Assembly (NCBI RefSeq): GCF_001984195.1
Contig: NZ_MTQN01000011.1
Span: 1,240,001-1,304,000 of the forward strand
Source: Kribbella sp. ALI-6-A
Lineage (GTDB): Bacteria > Actinomycetota > Actinomycetes > Propionibacteriales > Kribbellaceae
Reading direction: 5' to 3'
Length of the DNA: 64,000 bases
Of this stretch, positions 29,701 to 35,717 are shown piece by piece. Both the position numbers and the translations under genes were made by a program. Positions within the stretch are counted from its first letter, which is position 1; each line of letters begins with the position of its first letter. The notes beneath the pieces are model-generated. The model had not been told where the DNA came from, ran no database searches, and saw only the letters and a list, made by a program, of their open reading frames with translations.

Positions 29701-29733
29701 GATCGCCGGCCGGTCCGCGCCGTTCCTCACCAC
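17791..29733 (-). CDS. Degenerate hybrid PKS/NRPS megasynthase with giant acidic insert
   Basis: One open frame of 3,980 codons (numbering from the GTG at 29733; ATG at 29682 is an alternative start). Domains in order: acyl-AMP ligase of FAAL/PksJ-like type, about 18-575, with SSGSSTGTPK, GMTET, NGENHYAHEIE and GGKILRP; acidic low-complexity insert, about 590-1993; ketosynthase, 1994-2420; acyltransferase, 2476-2790, with active Ser2569 in GHSVGEYAA and malonyl-type AFHS; carrier domain, about 2955-3030; second half of a condensation domain, about 3240-3440; adenylation domain, 3487-3975, with YTSGSTGNPKG and NEYGPTE. The ketosynthase has Trp2144 for Cys (AAWSSSL) and Ser2267 for His (VEASASGT); His2307 is kept. 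The carrier has Ala2987 for the pantetheine Ser (LGADAALM). No carrier or thioesterase follows, and no phosphopantetheinyl transferase or MbtH gene is nearby. The product is unknown. It may be a scaffold, an adenylate-forming enzyme working with carriers in trans, or a decaying synthase. Confidence 0.85.
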   Translation of the reverse strand: MVRNGADRPAISTGPALMIPAGYPRDLPSALLRAARDFGTAGVVEIGPDGRETRLDFPTLLELAARILAGLRANGVRAGDPAVVHCTEPVGFFAAFWACTLGGIRPLLISPSPAGDRSEEGRERLRKVTELLGWTVLIGRPSDLPDDLGLPVLDPDALAGHEPTSDFHRPAADDVAVLMMSSGSSTGTPKITQLTHRGLVEFAAGTPAMLPVRPGQVTLNWLPLDQSGAFLLYHLLPVFTGCTNIHVNTGWVLSDPLRWLDLMDQHRVNHSWSPNFGYRLVTTAISGEPDRHWDLSALRSLVSGGEQITVPVMSEFLRLTNRFGVVPETFVAAWGMTETVTGITFARPGLTPNVHRVRIPPTGVVEWVDQATASGKVAVARPGKPRVDDPGVLSLVSVGAPAPGTTVRIVGPNGAVLPEGRIGQLQVASARVTPGYLGNPEADRAAFPVGNWPARKWLATGDQAFIAGGQVVITGRDSERIVLNGENHYAHEIEAVAGSVPGAPEGLIAACGVADSTTGTDRLVIFYAAVPENRPDLDEAINRALFDRLGLAAQVVAVPRHQFPTTPGGKILRPLLKQRWIENSFDQSRPLRPAAPAADALDSATAPPTFEEDPAERTMELPVVRLAWRREIKDSIPKPPERPTLGANREPSYAEADEPQSSAEPTPVVAMDELPQESSYDELAGDPEAAPAEPTSEVQADELDASPSGTDVDQHLPASSSVDALSSESVPADALSSESIPADALSSESIPAEAQSSESPADALSSESIPADARSSESTSADARPSQEIQADALSPDATPAGALPQSGVDEPAAETPTPTPTPNNLLSEAARTDALSPEAAPTDARSPEAAPADALVSDASPADAQPAAESGADEASDEAAPSESPAAEAASPEASTDNLLLEATPSDPLASDATPSDALSSAESRADVVSDEAPSVEALATEVPPDEALPPEASTDDFSAEASAEDLSPEAAPADSLAGDATPADARSAAVSGAEVPSDEAPAEHRAPEVTPDAALSAEASTDLSPEAAPAAAPQSATPRTTGSPAEVVGAEESTAEQLTTDGELVSDRVPTADDAPRTADAQISDPASSTDAAPAHDARVAETASSSDTAPTDDVQIAESVPSTDEAVTDDARVSETASSSDTAPADEVQIAESAPSADGAVADDARVAAAALSTEGAPADEAEVDTSASPANVLTEEPSMSADTLSAESSATEQRSDAVAPLADNDAATGDAREEDDEQPTQILSARDVLSLESPAGQRADSGDVQEADDEPTQILSTRDVLSSETSSAEAVESIDAVPPTDDELSQADSLPSDAASLADVRPADRSSAELPAHADVPLNADAPSPGDVPQPDASQPTVPAATTEAPPAERSADALTAESSADADADAPTAESSADGNSLAAESSADVTATEPSAGADVPVVESSGDGDVPTVEPSADDRELADESSTHADDRSTEPATTEAAAVTDEASSAETSQPDDGQQSEVRATDVAPNAEDVQPTADDDRPIAAEAAATDDLEPVATDVDPAVGDARPSAEDSQQAAVVDPASADVVASEADTDGPDSEVAQQGVDDVPADGDAVRPMVDGDAPNAEIAQQVVGDGSADGGVVAPLDGDRPGGEVASQAEDEAPAGDDLAARTADDVPAAGADTPQAEDVRSAKLRAAESAASDEVPAVEVEAVADDVPETADGVRAADEQIPTVGDASAGEVVSGSDVVASSSTGAPDVEDPRSAVAESAPAAEDSPVEVETADEDQTGIDGTPSDADASATAEDVRRAAGDVQQSAQSLAATDEGVRTAESPTVGEAVSEQTPSVSGDAGDLTEERAGEDAASGEEPRSTAGDADEAVAAEAEDESLADDVASADVDESAGDGEPADEVDGANAAEDAGIAKDTAEAVTAPLVAAPTLAAALPTAPAGQPDAEVAAGPDEAAFVAAESGTPGAPAEPTARRHVGEDPARQTDVSVMELAPAPAVKGTRSAAHAGRGTASGQVAEPIAVIGLAARLPGATGLDQFWDNLVNGVESLRRFSPEELRSVGDAEAFGDDELVAVSGALDDVESFDAAFFGLSAREAELTDPAQRLFLEVCQQALEHGGHAGSSSRIGVFAGSGMNLYSQGAQPGENLATRVAYRLGLTGPAIGVQAAWSSSLVAVHLACQALRSGDADLALAGAAAVHVPQATGYHASPESILSPTGHIRAFDADADGTVGGNGVAAVLLKRLDQAIADGDTVYAVIRGSAVSEGDQVELVERALEKSGVPAESISYVEASASGTADADAAEFRALSNALRKHTDKVGFCTIGSVKPNIGHLASAAGMAGLIKTILMLQHRTLVPTINYARPNPALPLANGPFVIGTEVRAWESGTPLRAGVSALDARGTSAHVILEEAPRQIRRGDDGPVVLALSAPDPHGLSELAELFRADLEIGTGHRLIDLAGTAALGRPAHRHRIAVAGSSEQELAEALGSAIPAEVPRGGPGPLGYAFTGQGAARRGMAAGLAARFPVFRSVLDECDKVYAEEFGGSLLDLLLTPASGSEGVWPTETAQPALFAFELALARLWESFGVRPALVVGHSVGEYAALCVAGALSTADGVRLTAKRGQLMQRGTVPGAMVSVRADADRVRELAKTPGVEVAAGNGPQSFVLAGSEVIVGQLAEQLDRLDVSWQRLDVDRAFHSSLVEPILSDFAEFVATIKLRPLRTPMVSSWSGDLLESGTKLDEDYLVGQLRQPVQFGDAVEALTAAGCRRFLELGPDAVLSPAGRRIAPNSTWIPAQRLGQDPVLATMNGLAELYLQGTEINWAKVYADGGRVPLPTYPFRRVHYPVDAFARSAEAAAKAARLEDTEPVDDLRPVERTSGALKRIPLDPPSRPKATEQTEPEPETTEESPFAIPADDVDRVVVPDTAAVVDEHVDVEATGSAQNVALGNEAPQSEPEATEQRADESGYAAAADPEVVAERYRESLDLVLDLTSEQLGLDPYDVTVDHSFAELGADAALMQRVVDAVQRKFDVEVKAEALFEDLITPHKLASAVAAKTPPSAFTSRRKQTTLKPARIKVLPEHPKKEQPSSRTALAVLGSGLADLAAKVDAAAAATSEADLPGSGMAALMSQQLRVASQLVEGVTKLMHEQLALLGEVPAPPAQQQRGQDEPGPDEDGPDQGGTLRGGPNPGGPNRGGPARSGPAQNDAPDEHAGSDPTQTGAAPGAPANPPLTHLDQAEPGSAASVLDEATGTTTPQDPEQAEAERARQRAAVDYWQAALSGAQPLVLPADRARPEAAAGTAVLVHEVDAGLGEAVFAFSRQRRVSPLMTMLAAVGTVLGRFAAQDDITIGAAALRSQEPTPLPLRIDLSGEPDLGELAQRVREATTGAFDHAGADLAVLEQDPLYQVLVVFEPTTDELPVGLDLRLTLANHAQGITCTADYRAGLFDESTIKRLLDYLEAVLRRAVAQPATTLPDLMLPIESDRIALRELEGAAPETGPIGRVGRNAVVSGELSGLHTLFEQQVARTPDAIALIQSDREISYAELDRRANAVAWQLVDLGVKPGQLVAVRVARGAELVVGVLAVLKSGAAYLPLDPGVPESRWAFMTADAGAVALVGDDAALADRLGLRLVPVASGDGDVRARQAPPVNAAADDVAYCIYTSGSTGNPKGVAVPHRGPVNLIRHYLRTRSSLRTLQWTSFGFDVHVQEMFTALASGAALVLIGEDDRYDPDAVVAALTEHGIERLFMTFTPLTALLATMEEMPKLPALREIVAGGEAMVLTHGIRDFLAAHPDCVLFNEYGPTEASIVTTIHQVDPADDRPSIGRPIDGVVVRLLDEALRPVPVGAVGEIHLGGVAVAQGYVGRPDETMTAFVADPSTPGSRLYRTRDLGRWRPDGTLDYLGRVDDQVKIRGHRVEPGETEHVLADLDGVIDAVVVACVNPAGDTCLIGYVVLEDEDPAVLARLMLELTKELPIYLVPADLIPIEDLPLDAAGKLDRRRLPEPEWLQA
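23755..27966 (-). repeat. About 4.2 kb coding low-complexity Asp/Glu/Ala/Ser/Pro insert
   Basis: This part of the megasynthase gene encodes about 1,400 residues made almost only of A, D, E, S, P, T, V and some Q, R and G. After the first 60 residues I see about two Lys, no Cys, no Trp and one Phe. It is therefore very acidic and presumably disordered. Sub-repeats include decapeptides, a 33-residue unit occurring twice near 26235-26450, and PTQILS(A/T)RDVLS occurring twice near 25870-26015. It separates the acyl-AMP ligase from the ketosynthase, where other synthases have a carrier domain. Confidence 0.85.
27391..27570 (-). repeat. Six tandem 30-bp coding repeats
   Basis: The units encode variations of PADALSSESI. 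One copy is shortened to 27 bp, keeping frame. They lie at the start of the acidic insert and are the freshest-looking repeats in it, consistent with growth by slippage or unequal exchange. Confidence 0.8.
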
Positions 29734-30347
29734 GCCGCGGGCCCGTCGCCGGAGTCGTCCAGTACGCCGTACGCCTGCCGCAGGCCGGCGGTCGGGTGCG
29801 GGTCAGGGAAAGCGGAGGAGACGGAGGCTGCCGCCAGGCGGAGCGGCCTGGCGACCGCCCCCTCCCCGGTGCCGTGGGCAATCGGGTGCAGGCGAGGGAG
29901 AACGGAGGACGCGAGGCAGGTCGTGGCGGGACGCGAGGATCCGGCGGTCGCCCGCGCGGGGTTTGCGGCGTACGGGCGCGTCGGCCGCGTGCTGGTCACC
30001 AGGCGGGGTGACGGGGATGCAGGCTGGGTACGGCTGTGGACCTCAGCGGCGCCTAGTCGGCGACCCACGGACACGCGCCTCCCCAACTGGACGGAGCCGG
30101 GCTCAGGGCACACCCGTCTCGCTCTCACCGACAGAACTGGCCCCGTTGCGGCCGGGCGGCGGTGCCTCAGCGCGCCGACCGACAGCCGTGAACCCTACCA
30201 GCCGGCGGGTGGGCCGGAGGAGTCCGTTCTCGGCAGCTGACGGTTAAGAATTTCGCCGCCCCCTGACACAGGAGACAACGAGCGTCGGCCCGATCGGATA
30301 CGGCCGAACCACCAACTGGCGGGAAGTCGCCGTCGGTGCGGAAAGGG
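29734..30347. other. Gene-free upstream region of the megasynthase
   Basis: I see no convincing gene in these 614 bases. An 8-bp perfect stem (CGCCAGGC with GCCTGGCG, near 29835-29858) is the only clear structure. The region should contain the megasynthase promoter, but no good promoter hexamers were found. A 133-codon minus-strand frame ending at 29727 touches the megasynthase GTG; its Arg/Pro-rich product and lack of a binding site argue against it. Confidence 0.5.
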
Positions 30348-30419
30348 TGGGTGCTGAGGGGATCGAACCCCCGACATCTTCCTTGTAAGGGAAGCGCTCT
30401 ACCGCTGAGCTAAGCACCC
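30348..30419 (-). tRNA. tRNA-Val (anticodon UAC)
   Basis: The minus strand folds as a complete cloverleaf of 72 bases: acceptor GGGTGCT with AGCACCC, D arm GCTC...GAGC, anticodon stem CTTCC/GGAAG with loop CTTACAA (anticodon TAC), T arm with TTCGATC. The terminal CCA is not encoded. The T stem contains one G-T pair. Confidence 0.95.
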
Positions 30420-30433
30420 GGGAGCGACGCAGT

Positions 30434-30913
30434 TTACCCGAGTCCGGGGACCAGTTCGGACAACGCGCGGGCGTAGTCGTCGGGGTCGCGGGCGTCGGGC
30501 ACGTCGTTGACCACGGACCACCGCACCACGCCCTCGGCGTCGATCACGAAGGTCCCCCGCAGCGCGTGACCGCGCTCCACGTCGAACACCCCGTACGCCG
30601 ACGCGATCGCCCCATGCGGCCAGAAGTCGCTCAGCAGAGCGAAGTCCAGCCGCGCGGACTCGGCGTACGCGCGCAAGGTGAACATGGGGTCGCAGGACAC
30701 CCCGACGAACTCGGCCGCGCTGAGCAGGTCGGGGCGGTCCCGCAGCGCCTCCAGCTCACTCGTGCAGACCCGGCTGAAGGCGTACGGGTAGAACACCACG
30801 ACGACCGGCCGCCCACCCCGAAGAGAGGACAGGCGCCACGGCTCGCCGTGCTGCGTCCGTGTGGTGAAGTCCGGTGCCTCGCTGCCGACCAGGAGGGCGG
30901 CAGCGGGGCTCAC
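30434..30913 (-). CDS. ahpE: AhpE-like peroxiredoxin
   Basis: This 159-residue thioredoxin-fold peroxidase reduces hydroperoxides and peroxynitrite. The peroxidatic Cys50 lies in YPYAFSRVCTSEL, the AhpE/1-Cys form of the PxxxTxxC motif with Ser in place of Thr. A second Cys occurs in GVSCDP, at the position of the extra Cys of mycobacterial AhpE. The GTG start at 30913 overlaps the DUF3052 stop (GTGA), so the two are translationally coupled. The gene order DUF3052-AhpE beside aceE matches Rv2239c-Rv2238c. Confidence 0.9.
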   Translation of the reverse strand: MSPAAALLVGSEAPDFTTRTQHGEPWRLSSLRGGRPVVVVFYPYAFSRVCTSELEALRDRPDLLSAAEFVGVSCDPMFTLRAYAESARLDFALLSDFWPHGAIASAYGVFDVERGHALRGTFVIDAEGVVRWSVVNDVPDARDPDDYARALSELVPGLG

Positions 30914-31356
30914 TTCTTGACCCGTGGCGACTTCGGCATCACCAGTTTGGTGGCGGACCAGTCATCGGTCACCGTCAGGCTGCTGGTCGTGGCCAGTCCG
31001 GCGGTGGGTGCTGCCTCGGCGATGTCGCTGGCGTCGACGTAGCCCTCCCGGCCCACCTTCGGGGTCAGCAGCCACACCACGCCCCCGGCCTTGAGGTCGG
31101 TCAGGACGTCGAACAGCGCGTCCACGAGATCGCCGTCACCGTCCCGGAACCACAGCAGCACGACGTCCACGACGTCATCGGTGTCCTCGCCGACGAATTC
31201 CTCGCCGGTCGTCTCCTGGATGGCGTCGCGCAGTGCGTCGTCGCAGTCCTCGTCGTAGCCGAGCTCCTGGACGACCCAGCCGCTCTCCAGGCCGAGCCGG
31301 CTCGCCATGTTCGGCTCGCCGCTCTTGCCGTCCGCGTGGTCCGCGGTCGCGCTCAC
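30910..31356 (-). CDS. DUF3052 family protein
   Basis: The 148-residue protein is acidic in its middle and matches the actinobacterial DUF3052 family by its core (LGLESGWVVQELGYDEDCDD, VVLLWFRDGDGDL and a C-terminal MPKSPRVKK tail). The function is not established; the gene is commonly divergent from aceE. The GTG at 31356 follows a strong GGAGGAGG. It shares a 274-base divergent promoter region with aceE and leads into ahpE. Confidence 0.85.
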   Translation of the reverse strand: MSATADHADGKSGEPNMASRLGLESGWVVQELGYDEDCDDALRDAIQETTGEEFVGEDTDDVVDVVLLWFRDGDGDLVDALFDVLTDLKAGGVVWLLTPKVGREGYVDASDIAEAAPTAGLATTSSLTVTDDWSATKLVMPKSPRVKK

Positions 31357-31630
31357 GTGTCCTCCTCCGTCGTCCCCGGGGCCCGGGGGTAGGCGTCAGT
31401 AGCAGTAGTCCATCGTGGCCTACCGCGTCGCGCAAGTATGCACGAGGGTTCCGTGACGTGTCCGGTATCCGCGTGCCGTGGACCGTGCGTGTCCGCTCCG
31501 ACTGCCCTCCGGAGGCCGGATCCTGCCCGGGAAGGGACGCAAAGTAGAACGCATTCCGAACAGGTGACAGGATTGCTAGGAGTACCGACTAGTGCTTGGC
31601 AGGATCGACTAGACAGAACGGCAGGACACC

Positions 31631-34402
31631 GTGGCTTCCGGACACGAACCACCAGCCATCATCACCGAGGGGATGCCGACCCAGCTCCCCGACATCGACC
31701 CCGACGAAACTCGTGAGTGGGTCGAATCGCTCGACGCCGTGCTGGACGAGCGGGGCAAGTCGCGCGCGCGTTACCTGATGCTCAAGCTGATCGAGCGGGC
31801 CCGGGAGCGGCAGGTCGGCGTGCCGGCGCTGCGCAGCACCGACTACATCAACTCGATCCCGCCCGAGCGCGAGCCGTGGTTCCCCGGCGACGAGCACATC
31901 GAGCGGCGGATCCGGGCCTTCATCCGGTGGAACGCCGCGGTGATGGTGAGCAAGGCCAACCGCAAGGGCCTCGAGGTCGGCGGTCACATCGCCACCTACC
32001 AGTCGGCGGCCAGCCTGTACGAGGTCGGGTTCAACCACTTCTTCCGCGGCAAGGACCACCCGGGCGGTGGCGACCAGATCTTCATCCAGGGCCACGCCTC
32101 GCCGGGCATCTACGCGCGCGCGTTCCTCGAGGGCCGGCTGACCACGGACCAGCTGGACGGCTTCCGCCAGGAGGTCTCCCGGGGTGCCCACCAGGGCCTG
32201 TCGTCGTACCCGCACCCGCGGCTGATGCCGGACTTCTGGGAGTACCCGACGGTCTCGATGGGGCTGGCGGCGCTGGACTCGATCTACCAGGCCCGGTTCA
32301 ACCGGTACCTGCACCACCGCGGCATCAAGGACACCAGCGACCAGCACGTCTGGACGTTCCTCGGTGACGGCGAGATGGGCGAGCCGGAGTCGCTCGGCGC
32401 GATCGGCCTGGCCGCCCGCGAGGAGCTCGACAACCTCACCTTCGTGATCAACTGCAACCTGCAGCAGCTGGACGGACCGGTCCGCGGCAACGGCAAGGTC
32501 ATCCAGGAGCTGGAGGCGTTCTTCCGCGGCGCCGGCTGGAACGTGATCAAGGTGATCTGGGGCCGCGAGTGGGACGCGCTGCTGGCGCAGGACCACGACG
32601 GCGCGCTGGTGAACAAGATGAACACCACCCCGGACGGCCAGTTCCAGACCTACTCGGTCGAGTCCGGCGAGTACATCCGCAACAACTTCTTCGGCGGCGA
32701 CCAGCGGCTGCGCCAGATGGTCAGCAACCTGTCCGACGAGGACCTGCGCAAGCTGCCCCGCGGCGGTCACGACTACCGCAAGGTGTACGCCGCGTTCAAG
32801 AGCGCCAAGGAGCACGTCGGCCAGCCGACGGTCATCCTGGCCCAGACCATCAAGGGCTGGACGATCGAGGCGCTGGAGGGCCGCAACGCGACCCACCAGA
32901 TGAAGAAGCTGACCTCGGACGACCTGAAGGCCTTCCGCGACCGGCTCTATCTGCCGATCGAGGACAAGGACCTCGAGGACGCCTACAACCCGCCGTACTT
33001 CCACCCCGGCACCGACTCGCCGGAGTACCAGTACATGATGGAGCGGCGCCGGCAGCTCGGCGGTTTCCTGCCCGAGCGGCGGGTGGCCCCGAAGACGTCG
33101 CTGAAGCTGCCCGACAACAAGGTCTACGCGCCGCTCAGCAAGGGCAGCGAGAAGACCCCGGTGGCCACCACGATGGCGCTGGTCCGGCTGTTCCGCGACC
33201 TGATGAAGGACCCGGAGATCGGCGACCGGATCGTGCCGATCGCCCCGGACGAGTACCGCACGTTCGGCATGGACTCGATGTTCCCGACGGCCAAGATCTA
33301 TTCGCCGCACGGGCAGAACTACGAGGCCGTGGACCGCGCGCTGCTGCTGTCGTGGAAGGAGTCCCAGCAGGGCCAGCTGCTGCACGAGGGCATCAGCGAG
33401 GCCGGCGCGATGGGCTCGATGATCGCGGCCGGTACGGCGTACGCGACGCACGGCGAGCCGATGATCCCGTTCTACATCTTCTACTCGATGTTCGGGTTCC
33501 AGCGCACCGGCGACTCGCTCTGGGCGCTCGGCGACCAGCTCGGCCGGGGCTTCCTGATCGGCGCCACGGCCGGCCGGACGACGCTGACCGGTGAGGGCCT
33601 GCAGCACGCCGACGGGCACTCCCCGCTGCTCGCCTCGACCAACCCGGCGGCGGTGCACTACGACCCCGGTTTCGCCTACGAGGTCGCGCACATCGTCAAG
33701 GACGGGCTGCGCCGGATGTACGGCTACGGCCTGGACAAGGACAAGCCGTTCGGCGAGGACGTCTTCTACTACCTGACCGTCTACAACGAGCCGGTTCCGC
33801 AGCCGGCCGAGCCGGAGAACCTCGACGTCGCGGCACTGCTCAAGGGCATGTACCGCTTCAGCGAGGGGCAGGCGACCGAGGACGACGCGCCGCGTGTGCA
33901 GCTGCTGGCCTCCGGTGTGGCGCTGCCGTGGGTGCGCAAGGCCCAGCAGATCCTCGCCGACGAGTACTCGGTGGCCGCCGACGTCTGGTCGGTGACCTCC
34001 TGGAACGAGCTGCGCCGGGACGCGATCGCCGCGGAGGAGCACAACCTGCTGCACCCGGACGAGGACGAGCGGGTTCCGTTCGTCACCGAGCAGCTGAAGG
34101 ACACCAAGGGCCCGGTCGTCGCGGTCAGCGACTTCATGCGGTCGGTCCAGGACCAGATCTCCCGCTGGGTCCCGAACGACTACACCTCGCTCGGCACCGA
34201 CGGCTGGGGTCTGGCCGACACCCGTGCGGCCGCGCGCCGGCACTTCCACGTCGACGCCGAGTCGATCGTGGTCGCCACGCTGGAGATCCTGGCCAAGCGC
34301 GGTGACGTCAAGCGCGAGGTGGCCGCCGAGGCTGCCCGCAAGTACCGCATCGACGACCCGACCGCGGTCGCCGGCGTGAAGCAGGAGGGCGCCGGCGCCT
34401 GA
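31631..34402 (+). CDS. aceE: Pyruvate dehydrogenase E1 component (homodimeric type)
   Basis: This 923-residue enzyme decarboxylates pyruvate with thiamine diphosphate and passes the acetyl group to the E2 lipoyl domain. The length is full for homodimeric AceE. Cofactor and active-site stretches are visible: GDGEMGEPESLGA followed by NCNLQQLDGPVRGN, LPRGGHDYRKVYAAF, and GISEAGAMGS. The GTG at 31631 follows AGGA closely. It is monocistronic here: a hairpin terminator follows, and the E2 gene is not in the window. It supplies acetyl-CoA upstream of the fatty acid synthesis cluster 10 kb away. Confidence 0.97.
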   Translation: MASGHEPPAIITEGMPTQLPDIDPDETREWVESLDAVLDERGKSRARYLMLKLIERARERQVGVPALRSTDYINSIPPEREPWFPGDEHIERRIRAFIRWNAAVMVSKANRKGLEVGGHIATYQSAASLYEVGFNHFFRGKDHPGGGDQIFIQGHASPGIYARAFLEGRLTTDQLDGFRQEVSRGAHQGLSSYPHPRLMPDFWEYPTVSMGLAALDSIYQARFNRYLHHRGIKDTSDQHVWTFLGDGEMGEPESLGAIGLAAREELDNLTFVINCNLQQLDGPVRGNGKVIQELEAFFRGAGWNVIKVIWGREWDALLAQDHDGALVNKMNTTPDGQFQTYSVESGEYIRNNFFGGDQRLRQMVSNLSDEDLRKLPRGGHDYRKVYAAFKSAKEHVGQPTVILAQTIKGWTIEALEGRNATHQMKKLTSDDLKAFRDRLYLPIEDKDLEDAYNPPYFHPGTDSPEYQYMMERRRQLGGFLPERRVAPKTSLKLPDNKVYAPLSKGSEKTPVATTMALVRLFRDLMKDPEIGDRIVPIAPDEYRTFGMDSMFPTAKIYSPHGQNYEAVDRALLLSWKESQQGQLLHEGISEAGAMGSMIAAGTAYATHGEPMIPFYIFYSMFGFQRTGDSLWALGDQLGRGFLIGATAGRTTLTGEGLQHADGHSPLLASTNPAAVHYDPGFAYEVAHIVKDGLRRMYGYGLDKDKPFGEDVFYYLTVYNEPVPQPAEPENLDVAALLKGMYRFSEGQATEDDAPRVQLLASGVALPWVRKAQQILADEYSVAADVWSVTSWNELRRDAIAAEEHNLLHPDEDERVPFVTEQLKDTKGPVVAVSDFMRSVQDQISRWVPNDYTSLGTDGWGLADTRAAARRHFHVDAESIVVATLEILAKRGDVKREVAAEAARKYRIDDPTAVAGVKQEGAGA

Positions 34403-34420
34403 CGCCGACGTCCGAGCCAG

Positions 34421-34451
34421 GGGCCGTCCACCGACCAGGTGGGCGGCCCTT
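34421..34451 (+). terminator. Hairpin terminator of aceE
   Basis: A 12-bp stem with one wobble (34421-34432 with 34438-34449) and a GACCA loop starts 19 bases after the aceE stop. Only two T follow. Confidence 0.7.
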
Positions 34452-34571
34452 CGCGCGTCTACGACAAACCACGTAGCCGCGGCCGCGCGCGAGTTGGGTA
34501 GATCGTCCGACGCGGCCGCGGGCCCCGCGCTCCTAGCGTCGAAGGACCTTCCACGACGAGCGGAGACGGAC

Positions 34572-35675
34572 ATGTTCACCGAACAGATCGAGACGGTCAT
34601 CATCGGCGCCGGGCAGGCCGGACTGGCCACCGCCCACCACCTGCACAAGCGGGGGCGGCAGTGCGTCGTGCTCGACGCCAACGCCCGGATCGGCGACAAC
34701 TGGCGGGCCCAGTGGGACACCCTGCGGCTCTACACGCCGCGCCGGTACGACGGGCTGCCCGGCCTGCGCTTCCCCGGCGACGGCTGGTCGTACCCGACGA
34801 AGGACGAGGTCGCCGACTACCTGGAGTCGTACGCCGCCCACTTCGAGCTGCCGGTCCGGACCAGCACCACGGTCGACCGGCTCGAACGGTCGGGCGACGG
34901 CGGCTTCGTCGTGACCACGGGCGATCGCCGCATCCTGGCCGACAACGTCGTGGTTGCCACCGGCACCTTCGGCCGGACGCCGTACCTGCCCGACTTCGCG
35001 GTCGACGTGGACCCGGCGATCCGGCAACTGCACTCCAGCGAGTACCGCCGGCCCAGCCAGCTCAAGGACGGGCCGGTGCTCGTAGTCGGCGGCTCCCACT
35101 CGGGCACGGACATCGCGTACGAGGTGGCGCTGACCCATCCGACCGTGCTCTGCGGCCGGGACCCGGGCCAGATCCCGGTCCGGCTGGAGAAGAAGGGCGC
35201 TCGGCTCTTCTTCCCGGTGTTCCTGTTCGTCGGCAGCCACCTGCTCACCCGGCGGACTCCGATGGGCCGCAAGGAACTGCGGGAGGTCCGCTACCACGGC
35301 GGTCCCGCGCTCCGGGTGAAGCGCGAGGACCTGCTGACCCGGGGCGTCGAGCGGGTGCCCGAGCGGGTCGTCGGCGTACAGGACGGGCGGCCGCTGCTCG
35401 ACGGCGGCCGGGTGCTCGACGTCGCCAACGTGGTGTGGTGCACCGGGTTCCGTCAGGTGTTCGACTGGATCGATCTCCCGGTGATCGGCGCGGACGGCTG
35501 GCCCGAGGAGTCGCGGGGCGTCGTACCGGCAGCGCCGGGGTTGTTCTTCTGCGGCCTGTCGTTCCAATTCGCGTTCACCTCGATGACGCTGCCGGGCGTC
35601 GGCCGGGACGCCGAGTACGTCGCCGAGCGCATCGCCGCCCGGGCGCGCAGACCTCGCACCGTCGCTGCCGGATGA
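34572..35675 (+). CDS. FAD-dependent NAD(P)H oxidoreductase, flavin monooxygenase-like
   Basis: The 367-residue protein has two Rossmann motifs: VIIGAGQAGLATA at residue 8 for FAD, and VVGGSHSGTDIA in the middle for NAD(P)H. This is the layout of CzcO/flavin-containing monooxygenase-like proteins, here in a short form. The substrate cannot be predicted. The ATG at 34572 follows GGAG at 6 bases. A LuxR-type regulator begins 42 bases after its stop, and the pair is probably one operon, with the regulator controlling it. Confidence 0.87.
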   Translation: MFTEQIETVIIGAGQAGLATAHHLHKRGRQCVVLDANARIGDNWRAQWDTLRLYTPRRYDGLPGLRFPGDGWSYPTKDEVADYLESYAAHFELPVRTSTTVDRLERSGDGGFVVTTGDRRILADNVVVATGTFGRTPYLPDFAVDVDPAIRQLHSSEYRRPSQLKDGPVLVVGGSHSGTDIAYEVALTHPTVLCGRDPGQIPVRLEKKGARLFFPVFLFVGSHLLTRRTPMGRKELREVRYHGGPALRVKREDLLTRGVERVPERVVGVQDGRPLLDGGRVLDVANVVWCTGFRQVFDWIDLPVIGADGWPEESRGVVPAAPGLFFCGLSFQFAFTSMTLPGVGRDAEYVAERIAARARRPRTVAAG

Positions 35676-35717
35676 GGCCGCGCGCGCGTATTGTCGGCGG
35701 AAGGGGAGGACTGCGCG

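Noticed and set aside
29727..30128. A 133-codon minus-strand frame overlapping the megasynthase start
   Set aside because: No ribosome site, no motif, Arg/Pro-rich; the overlap with GTGGTGA looks accidental.
31589..34720. A 1,043-codon minus-strand frame opposite aceE
   Set aside because: No recognisable domain; the opposite strand encodes complete AceE.
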